Origin: DASZVB01 sp036272055
Lineage (GTDB): Bacteria > Myxococcota_A > Polyangia > Polyangiales > Polyangiaceae
Assembly (NCBI GenBank): GCA_036272055.1
Contig: DATAZL010000116.1
Span: forward strand, 1-64,000
Length of the DNA: 64,000 bases
Direction of reading: 5' to 3'
Shown piece by piece: positions 50,388 through 59,019 of this stretch; within the stretch, counting starts at the first letter, position 1, and every line of letters begins with the position of its first letter. Made by a program: the position numbers and the translations under genes. The notes under the pieces are model-generated. The model was not told the DNA's origin, did no database searches, and saw nothing but the letters and a program-made list of their open reading frames with translations.

Positions 50388-52079
50388 ATGACATCTCCGC
50401 TTCAGCCGTACATGGATTGGGAGTCGAACGGCCCGTCCTACCTCACGGACATCGACGTCGAGGAGGAGGCGCCGGGTGCGGCGGAAGAGGTCTGGCACGT
50501 TGCCGTTTCGTGGGACGACATCAAGATGATGACGCTCGATCAACTCGACGACGCGTTTCGTCTCGACGTCGTCGCAGCGGACACGCCGGTGTGGAAGGAG
50601 GGCATGTCCGGATGGCAGCCGCTCTCCGTCGTCGCAGGGATGGAGAGTGAAGAGAGCGACGACGACGTCGATGACGACGAGATGACGGTGATGCGTCCGT
50701 TCCCGGTTCCGGTGAGTCGTCCTGCACCGCGCGCGCCGAGCCCGCCGCCGCGCCCGCCGGGCCGTTCGACGAACCCGCTCGCGCCCGCGCCCGCGCGCGC
50801 CGCGAGGATCCCGACGACTCCGCCGATGACACCGCGCGCGCCGTCGCTTCCGCCGGCCGCTGTCCGGCCGCCGAATCCACTGGCAACCCCGCCGGTCACG
50901 CTCCGCAACGCGTCCGCGCGGAGCGCCGCTCCGCTGCGTCCCGTTCCGGCCGTTCCGACCAAGACGCAGCCGCGCATGAAGGCCGCGCCGTTCCCGCCGG
51001 CGCAGGCGTTCGCGGCACCCCCTTATCCCGCGGCTCAACCATTCGCCCCGGCGGAGCCGTTCCCGAGCGCGCGCCCGGCGAGCCCCGCGAGTCTTCCGCC
51101 GAACGCCGATCTCGGGTTCGCGCGCAGCATGCCGCCGCCGGCGCGTTCGTATCCCCGTCCGCGGGTGAAGCGCAGCAGCGGCGCGGGTTACTTCTTCATC
51201 CCGCTGGCACTCGTCGGCGGCCTCTTCGCCGCCTATCGCAACGATCTGCTCCTCGACGCCGCAAAGGCGATCCATCAAGAGGACCGATATCTCCAGGCGG
51301 AGCGTGCGCTGGTCGGCGTCCCCGGTTTCGGAACGCCGCGTTCGATCGCCGCTGCATCCGGGCTCACTACCGACGCGCCCGCCGACGACAGCGCGACGGA
51401 GTCCGCCACGACGACGAAGCACGACTTGCTTCACGAGACGACGCCCGATGTCCCGGCGGCTCCGACGGCGGAGGCCGCGCCCGTCGCGCCGAAGGCGGAG
51501 ACGCCCAAGGCTGTCGAACCGACCAAAGCCGTTGCGCCGACCAAGCCCGAGCCCGTCGCGCGTGCCGTCGCTCCGGAACGCGCAGCGCCGAAGCCCGAGC
51601 CGGCACCCGTGCGCGCCGTCGCGGCAACGCCGGTATCGCGCCCCGCGCCCGTCGTCAAGCACGCCGAACCCGCGCCTCCGCCCGCACCCCGTGCCGTGGC
51701 CTCGTCCACGAAGCACGAGGGCGGCGTCAAGGCGGCGAAGGTCGTCCTGAGCGAGAGCGACGACGACGCGCCGACCCCGCCGCCCGCACGTCACGCCTCC
51801 CCCGCTGCCACGAAGGCCGCGTCCAAGGCTGCAGCGAGCTTCGGCAGCGTGGGCCGCACCGAAGAGGACGAAGCGCCCGCGCCCAAGGTTGCGAAGGCCC
51901 CGCCGCCCCCCAAGCCCAAGCCCGTCGCCGCCGCGGCTGCCCCGCCGCCGCCCGCCACCGTCTCGAGCGGCAACTCATCCCTCGACGACGCCATCCGCAA
52001 CGCCGTGAACAAGAAGTCAGCGCCGGCCAAGAAGAAAGACCCGAAAGCCGAGTACGACCCGCTGAACGCCGATCTCTGA
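50388..52079 (+). CDS. GYF_2-domain single-span membrane protein with Pro-rich linkers and DPLN tail
   Basis: A 563-residue protein from ATG 50388 (GGAAGG upstream; an in-frame TTG at 50367 is less likely). Residues about 35-85 are a GYF_2 (DUF4339) module: VWHVAVSWDDIKMMTLDQLDDAF, ending KEGMSGWQPLSVVAGM. An acidic patch and a long Pro/Ala/Arg-rich stretch follow, then a basic stop and one membrane span (about 265-283). A second Ala/Pro/Lys-rich stretch ends in YDPLNADL. The topology suggests a cytoplasmic GYF domain and a periplasm-spanning tail, similar in outline to TonB-like and gliding-machinery proteins. Paralogous in layout to the protein at 59020-60195. Role unknown. Confidence 0.8.
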   Translation: MTSPLQPYMDWESNGPSYLTDIDVEEEAPGAAEEVWHVAVSWDDIKMMTLDQLDDAFRLDVVAADTPVWKEGMSGWQPLSVVAGMESEESDDDVDDDEMTVMRPFPVPVSRPAPRAPSPPPRPPGRSTNPLAPAPARAARIPTTPPMTPRAPSLPPAAVRPPNPLATPPVTLRNASARSAAPLRPVPAVPTKTQPRMKAAPFPPAQAFAAPPYPAAQPFAPAEPFPSARPASPASLPPNADLGFARSMPPPARSYPRPRVKRSSGAGYFFIPLALVGGLFAAYRNDLLLDAAKAIHQEDRYLQAERALVGVPGFGTPRSIAAASGLTTDAPADDSATESATTTKHDLLHETTPDVPAAPTAEAAPVAPKAETPKAVEPTKAVAPTKPEPVARAVAPERAAPKPEPAPVRAVAATPVSRPAPVVKHAEPAPPPAPRAVASSTKHEGGVKAAKVVLSESDDDAPTPPPARHASPAATKAASKAAASFGSVGRTEEDEAPAPKVAKAPPPPKPKPVAAAAAPPPPATVSSGNSSLDDAIRNAVNKKSAPAKKKDPKAEYDPLNADL

Positions 52080-52157
52080 GTCGTGTCGTCATAGTGACCT
52101 GACGGCGCCGATGCTCGCGTCGGTGAGCATCACCGACGCCCGCATTTCGTGCCCCTC

Positions 52158-52224
52158 AGCAGTATGCCGAAACGGCATACTGCTGGAGGCTATATCGAAA
52201 AACCCGGCAAAAAGAGCTGCCGGG
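52158..52224. other. Two hairpins downstream of the GYF protein gene
   Basis: A perfect 12-bp stem with a 3-nt loop (AGCAGTATGCCG-AAA and its complement, 52158-52184) is followed by CCCGGCA-8 nt-TGCCGGG (52203-52224). They lie 79-145 bp past the GYF protein stop and just before the small lipoprotein start at 52270. Neither has a T-run. They may end the upstream transcript, stabilise its 3' end, or act as an operator for the next gene. Confidence 0.5.
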
Positions 52225-52269
52225 GGCGGGCGCGGTGCTCGATACGCGGCGTGGTATCGTTGCTCCGGG

Positions 52270-52722
52270 ATGGGGCAGAATGACGGATGGGTCGTGAGCT
52301 GGCTTGCAGCGCTGTGCTGCGCGGCCGCTGGCTGCAGCTCCGCACCGAACGCACCGGCGCAGCCCACGTACTCGGCGCAGCTCGCCATGGGGTTCTGTGG
52401 CCGGACAGTGATCCTGGACGCTCAGGGGCAGCTCTGGCGCGAACACGGCTGCGAAGCGACCTCGTCGACGGCGCACGCGCGGCCCGCGTCAGCCGAAGAG
52501 CTCTCCAGCGTGAAGGCCGCGTTCGCGACTCTCCCGGCACCCGTCCCAGCTTGCCAGAACAGCGCGCCAGATGGCGTCCAGCGCGTCATCACCCACGGCT
52601 CAGACGAGTGGAACGCCTGCGACCACGACGTCAACCGAGCGCAAATCCGACAAGTCTTCGAGACCCTCTTCGACATCCTAGACAGCGACCCAGACGCCGG
52701 AACGCCGCCCCTCACCCCCTGA
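52270..52722 (+). CDS. Small lipoprotein of unknown function
   Basis: From ATG 52270 the 150-residue protein begins MGQNDGWVVSWLAALCCAAAGCSSAP, a lipoprotein signal with lipobox AAGC (Cys22). The mature part is compact, with further cysteines in CGRTV, HGCEA, ACQNS and ACDHD. The frame is open from 52111, but that part crosses the hairpins and lacks a signal. The end is acidic and helical (RQVFETLFDILDSDPDAG). No family recognised. Confidence 0.65.
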   Translation: MGQNDGWVVSWLAALCCAAAGCSSAPNAPAQPTYSAQLAMGFCGRTVILDAQGQLWREHGCEATSSTAHARPASAEELSSVKAAFATLPAPVPACQNSAPDGVQRVITHGSDEWNACDHDVNRAQIRQVFETLFDILDSDPDAGTPPLTP

Positions 52723-52739
52723 CCCCCGCCAGCTACCAC

Positions 52740-52842
52740 GCGACGCGAAGCAAGCGCCGCCCTGCGATGCGATGCGAGCTCTGCCCAGCGATGCGAAGCG
52801 AGCTCTGATGCCTGCCGTGCGATGCGAAGCGAGCGCCGCCCG
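52740..52842. repeat. Degenerate 24-bp tandem repeat, four units
   Basis: Four head-to-tail units start at 52740, 52764, 52788 and 52819, each opening with GCGAYGCGAWGC; the third has a 7-bp insertion. The core GCGAAGCGAGC also occurs in the interspersed element at 3161-3293, so the two repeat types may be related. It lies between the convergent small lipoprotein and rpoD genes. Confidence 0.6.
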
Positions 52843-52941
52843 CTCTGAACCCGCTACGACGCGACTAGAGGCGTCTCTCTCAAAACACCCGAAGGTCCGA
52901 TTGCGAAGACCGCGGGTCTAGATCGCTGGGTGAGGCGCGCA

Positions 52942-53007
52942 GCCGTACGCTGGTACGGCGAGCACCGAGAGCAGCGAGGTAGGCCCGTGCTCGAAGCAAG
53001 CGGGCCT
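52942..53007. terminator. Two hairpins downstream of the sigma factor gene
   Basis: AGGCCCG (52981-52987) pairs with CGGGCCT (53001-53007), with an inner TGCT/AGCA pair, 18 bp after the rpoD stop on the minus strand. Further on, GCCGTAC-GCTG-GTACGGC (52942-52959) is perfect. No T-run follows either. Position fits termination of the rpoD transcript. Confidence 0.5.
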
Positions 53008-53024
53008 TCGTGCCCACCAGTAGC

Positions 53025-54515
53025 TCAGAGGAAGCTTTTTAATTCTTTGGCGCGGCTGGGGTGCTTCAGCTTTTCGATGGCCTTGGCTTCGATCTGACGG
53101 ACTCGCTCGCGGGTGACCTTGAAGTCGCGGCCTACCTCTTCGAGGGTGTGATCGCTCTTCTCGCCGATTCCAAAGCGCATTCTGAGCACCTTCTGCTCGC
53201 GCGGCGTGAGCGTCTCGAGGACCTTGCGGGTCTGCTCGGAGAGGCGCGCCTCGATGGCAGCGTCGGCGGGGCTCTGGACGGACTTGTCCTCGATGAAGTC
53301 GCCGAGGTGGCTCTCGCCGTCCTCGCCGATGGGTGTCTCGAGGCTGAGCGGCTCCTTCGCGAGCTTCAGCACCTGACGCACCTGATCGAGCGACATCTCC
53401 ATCTTCGCCGCGAGCTCCTCGGCGGTCGGCTCGCGGCCGAGCTCCTGCACGAGGTAGCGCGACGTGCGCGCGAGCTTGTTCGTCGTCTCGACCATGTGCA
53501 CGGGGATGCGGATGGTGCGTGACTGGTCGGCGATGGCGCGGGTGATCGCCTGGCGGATCCACCACGTGCCGTAGGTGCTGAACTTGTACCCGCGGCGGTA
53601 CTCGAACTTGTCGACCGCCTTCATGAGGCCGATGTTGCCCTCCTGGATCAGATCCAGGAGCTGCAGACCGCGGTTCACGTACTTCTTCGCGATCGAGACG
53701 ACGAGACGGAGGTTCGCCTCGACGAGCTCTGCCTTTGCCTTCTCGGCGCGGCTCGAGCCCTGGCGGATCTTCTCGCAGGTCGCCTTCGTCCCCTGAACGT
53801 CGAGCTTGTGCGCGCGCTCGAGAGAGCGGTTGCCGAGGAGCTCGTAGAGCTCCTGCTGCTTGGCGATCATCTTGTCGATGACGTTGTTCGAGAGGCCCAT
53901 GACCTTGAGAATGTCGAAGGCTGCCGTTCGCTCGGCGACGATCTGCTGCTCGATCTTCTTCTTGGCGGGGCCGGTCGCCTCCGCGCTCTCGGTCGCGAGC
54001 TGCGCGATCTTCTGATCGATGCGAGCGATCTTGTCGATCGTACGGAGCAGCGCCTTGCCGAGCTCCTCGTCGGCCTTGCGCTGCGTCTCTTCGTCGATCT
54101 CGACGTCGGAGTCGGTCTCCGTCTCCGTCCCCTTGATGACGTCCTTCGCGCGAATCTGCTTTTCTCGCAGAAGGTCGCCGAGGCGAAGGATCTCCTGGAT
54201 GGCCACGGGGCTGTTCAGGATCGCCGTGAGAACTTCCTCGACGCCTTGCTCGATGCGTCGCGCGATCTCGATCTCGCGCTCTCGATTGAGCAGCGGGATC
54301 GTTCCCATCTTCTTCAGGTAGAGCCTGATGGGATCTGACGCGTGCGACTGTTCGCGCGCGCGCGCCGCGTCCTTCGCTGCTTGTGCTGCAGCGGGGCGCG
54401 ATATCGCGGGAGCGCTCCCAGAAGAGTTGCGCGCCGTCGAGGTAGGCGACTTTGATGTGGACGCGGATTTCGAGGAAGCGGGTCGGACGCCGCTACCGTT
54501 TTTCCGAGATGTCAC
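53025..54515 (-). CDS. rpoD: RNA polymerase sigma-70 factor, RpoD type
   Basis: A 496-residue primary-type sigma factor. After a Ser/Ala-rich low-complexity start, region 1.2 begins at about 60 (SDPIRLYLKKMGTIPLLNRE). A charged non-conserved region precedes region 2 (NLRLVVSIAKKYVNRGLQLL, then YGTWWIRQAITRAIADQ), which binds the -10 element. Region 3 (IPVHMVETTNKL) and region 4 (LEEVGRDFKVTRERVRQIE), which reads the -35 element, follow. The usual region 1.1 is missing; an in-frame stop 11 codons above GTG 54515 rules out a longer N-terminus. Likely housekeeping or a housekeeping-like paralogue. The weak start context leaves the exact start open. Confidence 0.93.
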   Translation of the reverse strand: MTSRKNGSGVRPASSKSASTSKSPTSTARNSSGSAPAISRPAAAQAAKDAARAREQSHASDPIRLYLKKMGTIPLLNREREIEIARRIEQGVEEVLTAILNSPVAIQEILRLGDLLREKQIRAKDVIKGTETETDSDVEIDEETQRKADEELGKALLRTIDKIARIDQKIAQLATESAEATGPAKKKIEQQIVAERTAAFDILKVMGLSNNVIDKMIAKQQELYELLGNRSLERAHKLDVQGTKATCEKIRQGSSRAEKAKAELVEANLRLVVSIAKKYVNRGLQLLDLIQEGNIGLMKAVDKFEYRRGYKFSTYGTWWIRQAITRAIADQSRTIRIPVHMVETTNKLARTSRYLVQELGREPTAEELAAKMEMSLDQVRQVLKLAKEPLSLETPIGEDGESHLGDFIEDKSVQSPADAAIEARLSEQTRKVLETLTPREQKVLRMRFGIGEKSDHTLEEVGRDFKVTRERVRQIEAKAIEKLKHPSRAKELKSFL

Positions 54516-54594
54516 GAGGTATGTCTTTCCGTCGCTCGGTCGTCGCTACCCAGGGTTGCGCGAAGAGCTCGCGAACCTGAGGGACCTGCCGAAG

Positions 54595-54619
54595 GGGCCC
54601 TCCCTAGCACGGAGGGCCC
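54595..54619 (-). terminator. GC hairpin between TPR/PEGA-like gene and rpoD
   Basis: GGGCCCTCC (54595-54603) pairs perfectly with GGAGGGCCC (54611-54619) across a 7-nt loop. It lies 40 bp past the stop of the exported TPR protein and about 80 bp before the rpoD start, so it probably separates the two transcripts. There is no T-run. Confidence 0.55.
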
Positions 54620-54658
54620 GCATCGGCAGCGTTTGCTGCAACGAGGAAGAACGATGGC

Positions 54659-55756
54659 TCAGAACTGGCCGCGAACGCCCATCGCCGCAAGCCCGGCGCC
54701 GGCCTGTGGGTAGATTACCCACGTCCGACTTGCAGCGGCCGGGCGGGAACTGCTCGGGTGGTCGGTGAGGAGCAGAATGACGCCAGCCGCCAGGGCGGCG
54801 GCGCCCACGCCGAAGCCGACAGTCGCGAAATCCGCGAAACGCCCGGCATCTTTGCTGAGAGAGACGGCCTCGGCGTCGCACGGATCGTGCGCGCAGCGGT
54901 CGTGGCTGTCGTTCTTCTTGCTGAGGGCAACGACGGTGAGGGCCGTCCCGGTCACGATTCCGGCCCCGCCGAGTCCGACCGCGCTCCACCCCCAGACCCG
55001 CTGAGCGGAGGAGTGCTCGGGTTCCGGCGCGGGACCCGCCGGGACGGAGACTGGGCGCCCTTGCAGGCCTCCCCCCAGTGCCGCGGCCGCCTCCGCGGAC
55101 GTCCCGGTGATCGCCGGAGCCGCGCTGAGTCCGGCGACGGCCGTCCCTTCTGCTGCCGCGACGTCTCGCGCGAGCGGCGGGATGCGCACGGTGAGTGTCG
55201 CCGAAGGTGCGTTCGCATCGACCATGACCACGGAGTGAAACGCGAGCTTGTTCGTCGCGACGGCCTGGAGCTGATGTTCACCCGGGTCGACGGGGACCGC
55301 GAGGCCCCACGCGGCGCGACCGATGACGGCGCCGTCACGCGTGATCTCGAGCGACGGCTCGTCGGACTCCGGGGGAACCACGACGACGATCTTGGACAGC
55401 GTAGGTTCGAGCTTCGTTATGTGCTCGTCGGCGAGCTCGATGCGCGTCTGCCGGTTGTCCCGTCGCGCAATGCCCCGCGCCTCGATGAACTCGCCCCAGG
55501 CCGTGGCGGGCTTCCCCTGCTTTTCATGACAGAGTGCGAGGTTCAGGAGCGTGCCGCCGCCGGGGTCGAGGCGCTGGCTCTCTTCGAGCTTCGCGCATGC
55601 GCCGGTGTAGTCGCTCCGGTCCATCAGCGTCTTTGCTTCACGAAACAGCGCTGCAGCGAGGGTCCGATCCGCGGACGACGGATCGGCGTGGGCGGGCGTG
55701 ACGACCGTGGCTCCGGCGACCGTGAGCATTAGTACGAGATGTGGCGTCTTCCCCAT
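54659..55756 (-). CDS. Exported TPR/PEGA-like protein with two C-terminal membrane segments
   Basis: A 365-residue protein. A signal peptide (to about residue 25, cleavage near AHA-DP) is followed by TPR-like helices (about 30-110: AAALFREAKTLMDRSDYTGA, LALCHEKQGKPATAWGEF). Next comes a beta domain with PSLEITRDGAVIGRAAWGL and DPGEHQLQAVA, resembling PEGA modules (about 120-190). Then an Ala/Pro linker and two hydrophobic segments (about 250-275 and 312-335). This layout recurs in myxobacteria, often beside Ser/Thr kinases; here a kinase gene is transcribed divergently 62 bp away. Function unknown; probably envelope-located. Confidence 0.8.
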   Translation of the reverse strand: MGKTPHLVLMLTVAGATVVTPAHADPSSADRTLAAALFREAKTLMDRSDYTGACAKLEESQRLDPGGGTLLNLALCHEKQGKPATAWGEFIEARGIARRDNRQTRIELADEHITKLEPTLSKIVVVVPPESDEPSLEITRDGAVIGRAAWGLAVPVDPGEHQLQAVATNKLAFHSVVMVDANAPSATLTVRIPPLARDVAAAEGTAVAGLSAAPAITGTSAEAAAALGGGLQGRPVSVPAGPAPEPEHSSAQRVWGWSAVGLGGAGIVTGTALTVVALSKKNDSHDRCAHDPCDAEAVSLSKDAGRFADFATVGFGVGAAALAAGVILLLTDHPSSSRPAAASRTWVIYPQAGAGLAAMGVRGQF

Positions 55757-55818
55757 CTGATCCGAAAATCACACTATCACCGTTCGCCGGGTTTTTAACT
55801 ACACTTCGAGATCACACG

Positions 55819-57282
55819 ATGAACGTATCCGAGCTGCCGCCTCTCGTCGGGGGACGCTATCGCCCGATCCGAAAACTCGGAGAGGGCAGCATGGGTTTCG
55901 TGTTCGAGGTCGAGCACACGACCACGGGTGACCGGCTCGCGTTGAAGGTGATGCGGACTCCGTCGACGCCGCTCCCCGGCGTCGTGGAGCGCTTCAAGCG
56001 AGAGGCGCGCACCGCCGCGCGCATCAAGTCCGAGCACATCGTTCGCGTCATCGACGCCGACGTCTCCGCCGAGCTCGGGGGCACGCTCTACATCGTGATG
56101 GAACTACTCGAGGGCACGGACCTCGATCGCGCCTGCGGCGGACCCCAGCCGCCGCAGCTGGTCGTCGAGTGGCTCCGTCAGGTCGCTCACGGTCTCGACA
56201 AGGCGCACGCCCTCGGCGTCGTGCACCGCGATCTGAAGCCCGAGAATCTGTTTCTGACGCTCGGCGATCACGGAGAGCCGCGCGTGAAGATCCTCGACTT
56301 CGGGGTCGCGAAGACGCTCGAGGACGCGCCGGGCACGACGCAGACCGGACAGCTCCTCGGCACGCCGCTCTTCATGTCGCCCGAGCACGCGCGCGCGGCG
56401 GGGGACATAGGTCCCGCCGCCGACCGGTACGCCCTCGGGCTCGTCGCGTATCGGCTCCTGGCCGGCATCGATTACTGGCTGCCTTCGCCGAACGTGGCGG
56501 GCATCATCGCGCAGATCCTGTACGAGCCGATGGATCCGCCCTCCGTCCGCGGGCTCGACCTCGGCCCCGCCTTCGACGCCTGGTTCGCGCGCGCGTGTCA
56601 TCGCGACGCCACGCAGCGCTTTCCGACGTCGCTCGAGCTGGTGCAGGAGCTCTCGCGCGCGCTGCATCTGTTGCTCATGGTGCCCGTCGATCGCGCGAGC
56701 ATTCCGCCCGAGGCACGCTGGACCCTTCAGTCAAGACCGGAGACGACGATGGCGCCGACGTTGCAAAGCGCGAGCAGTCCGATCCCGGCGTCGCCGCAGA
56801 AGAAACACCGCGGGCGCTACGTCATCGGCTCGTTCGCGGCGCTCTCGACGCTCCTCCTGGTCGCGGGGTTCTTCGTGTCGCAGTCGAGCTCGACGGACAA
56901 GGCGGGCGCGCCCGACGAATCCGCGGAGCCGCGGAGCGCCGCGGTCGTCGCGCCCGCCGTCACCGAGATGAAGCGCACCGCCGCCGTCACCGAGACGAAG
57001 GGCGCCATGGCCGTCACCGAGACGAAGGGCGCGGCCGTCACGCCACCGTCCCTGCCGCCGCCGTCCACGACCCTGCCGCCGCCGTCCGTGACGGCGGACA
57101 CGGCGAAGGCCACGACGCCGAAGAGCACGGCCTCCGCCGAGCCGCATGCCGTCGCCATGAAGGCCACGACGAAGCCTTCACACGCCGAATCGCCGACGGC
57201 CCTGGCGAAAATGGCACCCCCCCCCTCCCAGAAGAAGAAGCCACGCGCAGGAAATGACGACCCGCTGGCGGATCAGAAGTAA
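55819..57282 (+). CDS. Membrane-anchored Ser/Thr protein kinase
   Basis: A 487-residue protein from ATG 55819. An active-looking Hanks-type kinase (about 14-285): glycine loop GEGSMG, Lys43, Glu62, catalytic loop HRDLKPEN (Asp138, Asn143), DFG at 160-162, and GTPLFMSPEH as activation segment end (PPE/APE changed to SPE). Asp202 sits in DRYALG. One membrane span follows (about 334-355), then a periplasmic Ala/Thr/Pro/Lys-rich tail with a short VTETKGA repeat, ending DDPLADQK. Frame is open upstream to 55741 without kinase features. Shares a short divergent promoter region with the TPR/PEGA-like gene. Substrates unknown. Confidence 0.93.
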   Translation: MNVSELPPLVGGRYRPIRKLGEGSMGFVFEVEHTTTGDRLALKVMRTPSTPLPGVVERFKREARTAARIKSEHIVRVIDADVSAELGGTLYIVMELLEGTDLDRACGGPQPPQLVVEWLRQVAHGLDKAHALGVVHRDLKPENLFLTLGDHGEPRVKILDFGVAKTLEDAPGTTQTGQLLGTPLFMSPEHARAAGDIGPAADRYALGLVAYRLLAGIDYWLPSPNVAGIIAQILYEPMDPPSVRGLDLGPAFDAWFARACHRDATQRFPTSLELVQELSRALHLLLMVPVDRASIPPEARWTLQSRPETTMAPTLQSASSPIPASPQKKHRGRYVIGSFAALSTLLLVAGFFVSQSSSTDKAGAPDESAEPRSAAVVAPAVTEMKRTAAVTETKGAMAVTETKGAAVTPPSLPPPSTTLPPPSVTADTAKATTPKSTASAEPHAVAMKATTKPSHAESPTALAKMAPPPSQKKKPRAGNDDPLADQK

Positions 57283-57321
57283 TCAGACTCTTCACGTCCC
57301 TCGCTCGGGGATCCGATTGTC

Positions 57322-58680
57322 ATGACTCCGTCCACCCGTATCTCGCTCCGAACGGCGGTGCTCCGCGCCGTCGCTCTCGTCGTCGTGCTCGGGCTCTTCC
57401 AGGGAGTCGTCTCTTGCCGGCAGATCCTCGGCATCCAGGAGCGCAAGCTCGAGGTCGAGACGCCCGACGCTGAAAAGCCCGCGACACGCGCGACCGAGTG
57501 CGGCGGCTTCGAGGAGCCGTCGTCCGAATGCGCGAAGTGCCTCGACGAGGACTGCTGCGACGAAGCGAAGGGATGCGCGGGCGATCCTGCGTGCAAGGCC
57601 GCGTACCGGTGCGTCCTCGGCTGCAAGCCGGGAGACGCGGACTGCGCGACGTGGTGTCTGGGCTCGTACTCGCGCCCCGATTCTCTAGCTCCGCTCACCG
57701 CCTGCGCGACGTCACGGTGCGCGTCGGCCTGCGCGCCCCACGCATGCGGCGCGCTCGTGAACGGCTCGAGCACCTGTGATGCCTGCGTCCAGGCGAACTG
57801 CTGCGACGAGAATCGCGCCTGCGCCGGCGACGAGGCGTGCGTCGACATCGACTTCTGCAGTCATCGCTGCCTCCCGACGGGGAGCATCCGCTGCTCGAGC
57901 GACTGCGCGATGACGTACATGACGGGTTCCGACGACTCCGCGACGAGGAGCGCGTGCATCTCGACGAAGTGCGGAACGGAGTGCAGCTCCGACAACGCCT
58001 GGACGTGCCTCGACAAGCCGCAGCCTTCGCTGAAACCGCCGTCGCTCGACCCGATCACGTTCGACATGTCGGTCGTCGAGTTCCTCGCCGAGACGCCCTA
58101 CGTCGGGCTGACGGTGAAGGCATGCTCCTTGTCGGATCTCGACTGCACGTCGCCGCTCGCCACGACGACGACCGACGACAATGGCCATCTCGAGCTCACG
58201 GTGCCGTCGGGGGCGACGGGCTTCAACGGCTTCATCGATCTGTCGGGGAGCACCCTCTACCCGACGCTCTACTATTTCCTGCCGCCGCTCATCGTCGGCG
58301 GCGATCGAGGACGGCTCCGCTTGCCGTCGGCGGACACCATCAAGCTGCTCGCGTCCTCCATCAAGGTGGACCTCGATCCGACGAGAGGCTCGCTGGCTCT
58401 CGTACCGTGGGACTGCACGCTGTCGCCCGCACCCGGCGTGTCGTTCGTCATCGACAGCGCGGGCCCCGGCTCGCTCACCTATTACTTCGAGGACAACCTG
58501 CCGAACCACGGCGCGACGACCACCGCCGCCGATCCGGCGATCGGCGGCGCCGTGAACATCGTCCCCGGGGTAACGCGGGTCCGGGCCACCGTCGCGTCGC
58601 TGAGCACGACGATCTCGGAGTTCAATTTCAACATTCGCGCGGGCACCCTCACCGCGGGGTCCATTCCCCCCTCTCCGTAA
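57322..58680 (+). CDS. Cys-rich lipoprotein with duplicated Cys domain
   Basis: A 452-residue exported protein. The signal peptide ends in GVVSC (Cys32). Residues about 58-120 and 133-215 are two related Cys-rich modules sharing the order C-x2-C-x4-CC ... GCAGD/ACAGD-x-AC ... C-x3-C, each with around ten cysteines that should form disulfides. From about residue 240 on there is a beta-rich domain (YVGLTVKACSLSDLDC, NGHLELTVPSG) resembling carboxypeptidase-regulatory or transthyretin-like folds. ATG 57322 follows the kinase gene by 39 bp on the same strand, so they may be co-transcribed. Probable surface-exposed binding or structural protein; function unknown. Confidence 0.8.
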   Translation: MTPSTRISLRTAVLRAVALVVVLGLFQGVVSCRQILGIQERKLEVETPDAEKPATRATECGGFEEPSSECAKCLDEDCCDEAKGCAGDPACKAAYRCVLGCKPGDADCATWCLGSYSRPDSLAPLTACATSRCASACAPHACGALVNGSSTCDACVQANCCDENRACAGDEACVDIDFCSHRCLPTGSIRCSSDCAMTYMTGSDDSATRSACISTKCGTECSSDNAWTCLDKPQPSLKPPSLDPITFDMSVVEFLAETPYVGLTVKACSLSDLDCTSPLATTTTDDNGHLELTVPSGATGFNGFIDLSGSTLYPTLYYFLPPLIVGGDRGRLRLPSADTIKLLASSIKVDLDPTRGSLALVPWDCTLSPAPGVSFVIDSAGPGSLTYYFEDNLPNHGATTTAADPAIGGAVNIVPGVTRVRATVASLSTTISEFNFNIRAGTLTAGSIPPSP

Positions 58681-59019
58681 AACGTGCGCGCGCCGCGAAG
58701 AGCCCTGCGCGCTGCCGTTGCCGATCTCCGACAATGGATCTGACCACACTGGTGGTCACTCGACGTCGCTCGAGGGCGTTTCGCGGCGCTACGAGCGGCT
58801 CCCGCCGGATCGATCACTTTTTTGAGCCGGAAGGCGCCGAGACTGATCGTTTGGCTGGTCGGATTTTTCTGGAATCTGTCGATGCCGTAATATCTCGCCA
58901 GCGACGTCGAAAATCTGCGGAATCACTGGATTTGCGCAATTTTTGGTCACTAACCGATGGGGGCCTTTCACGATAAGAAACAAGGCCACCGGTTGTGATA
59001 CCCCGAGCGAGGTAGCCCC
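58681..59019. other. Intergenic region with hairpin and AT-rich leader
   Basis: No gene is supportable in these 339 bases. A perfect 6-bp hairpin GACCAC-ACTG-GTGGTC (58742-58757) lies 62 bp after the Cys-rich lipoprotein stop and may mark its transcript end. From about 58810 to 58985 the base composition is clearly richer in A and T than elsewhere, which fits a promoter region for the GYF protein gene at 59020; specific boxes cannot be assigned. Confidence 0.45.
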
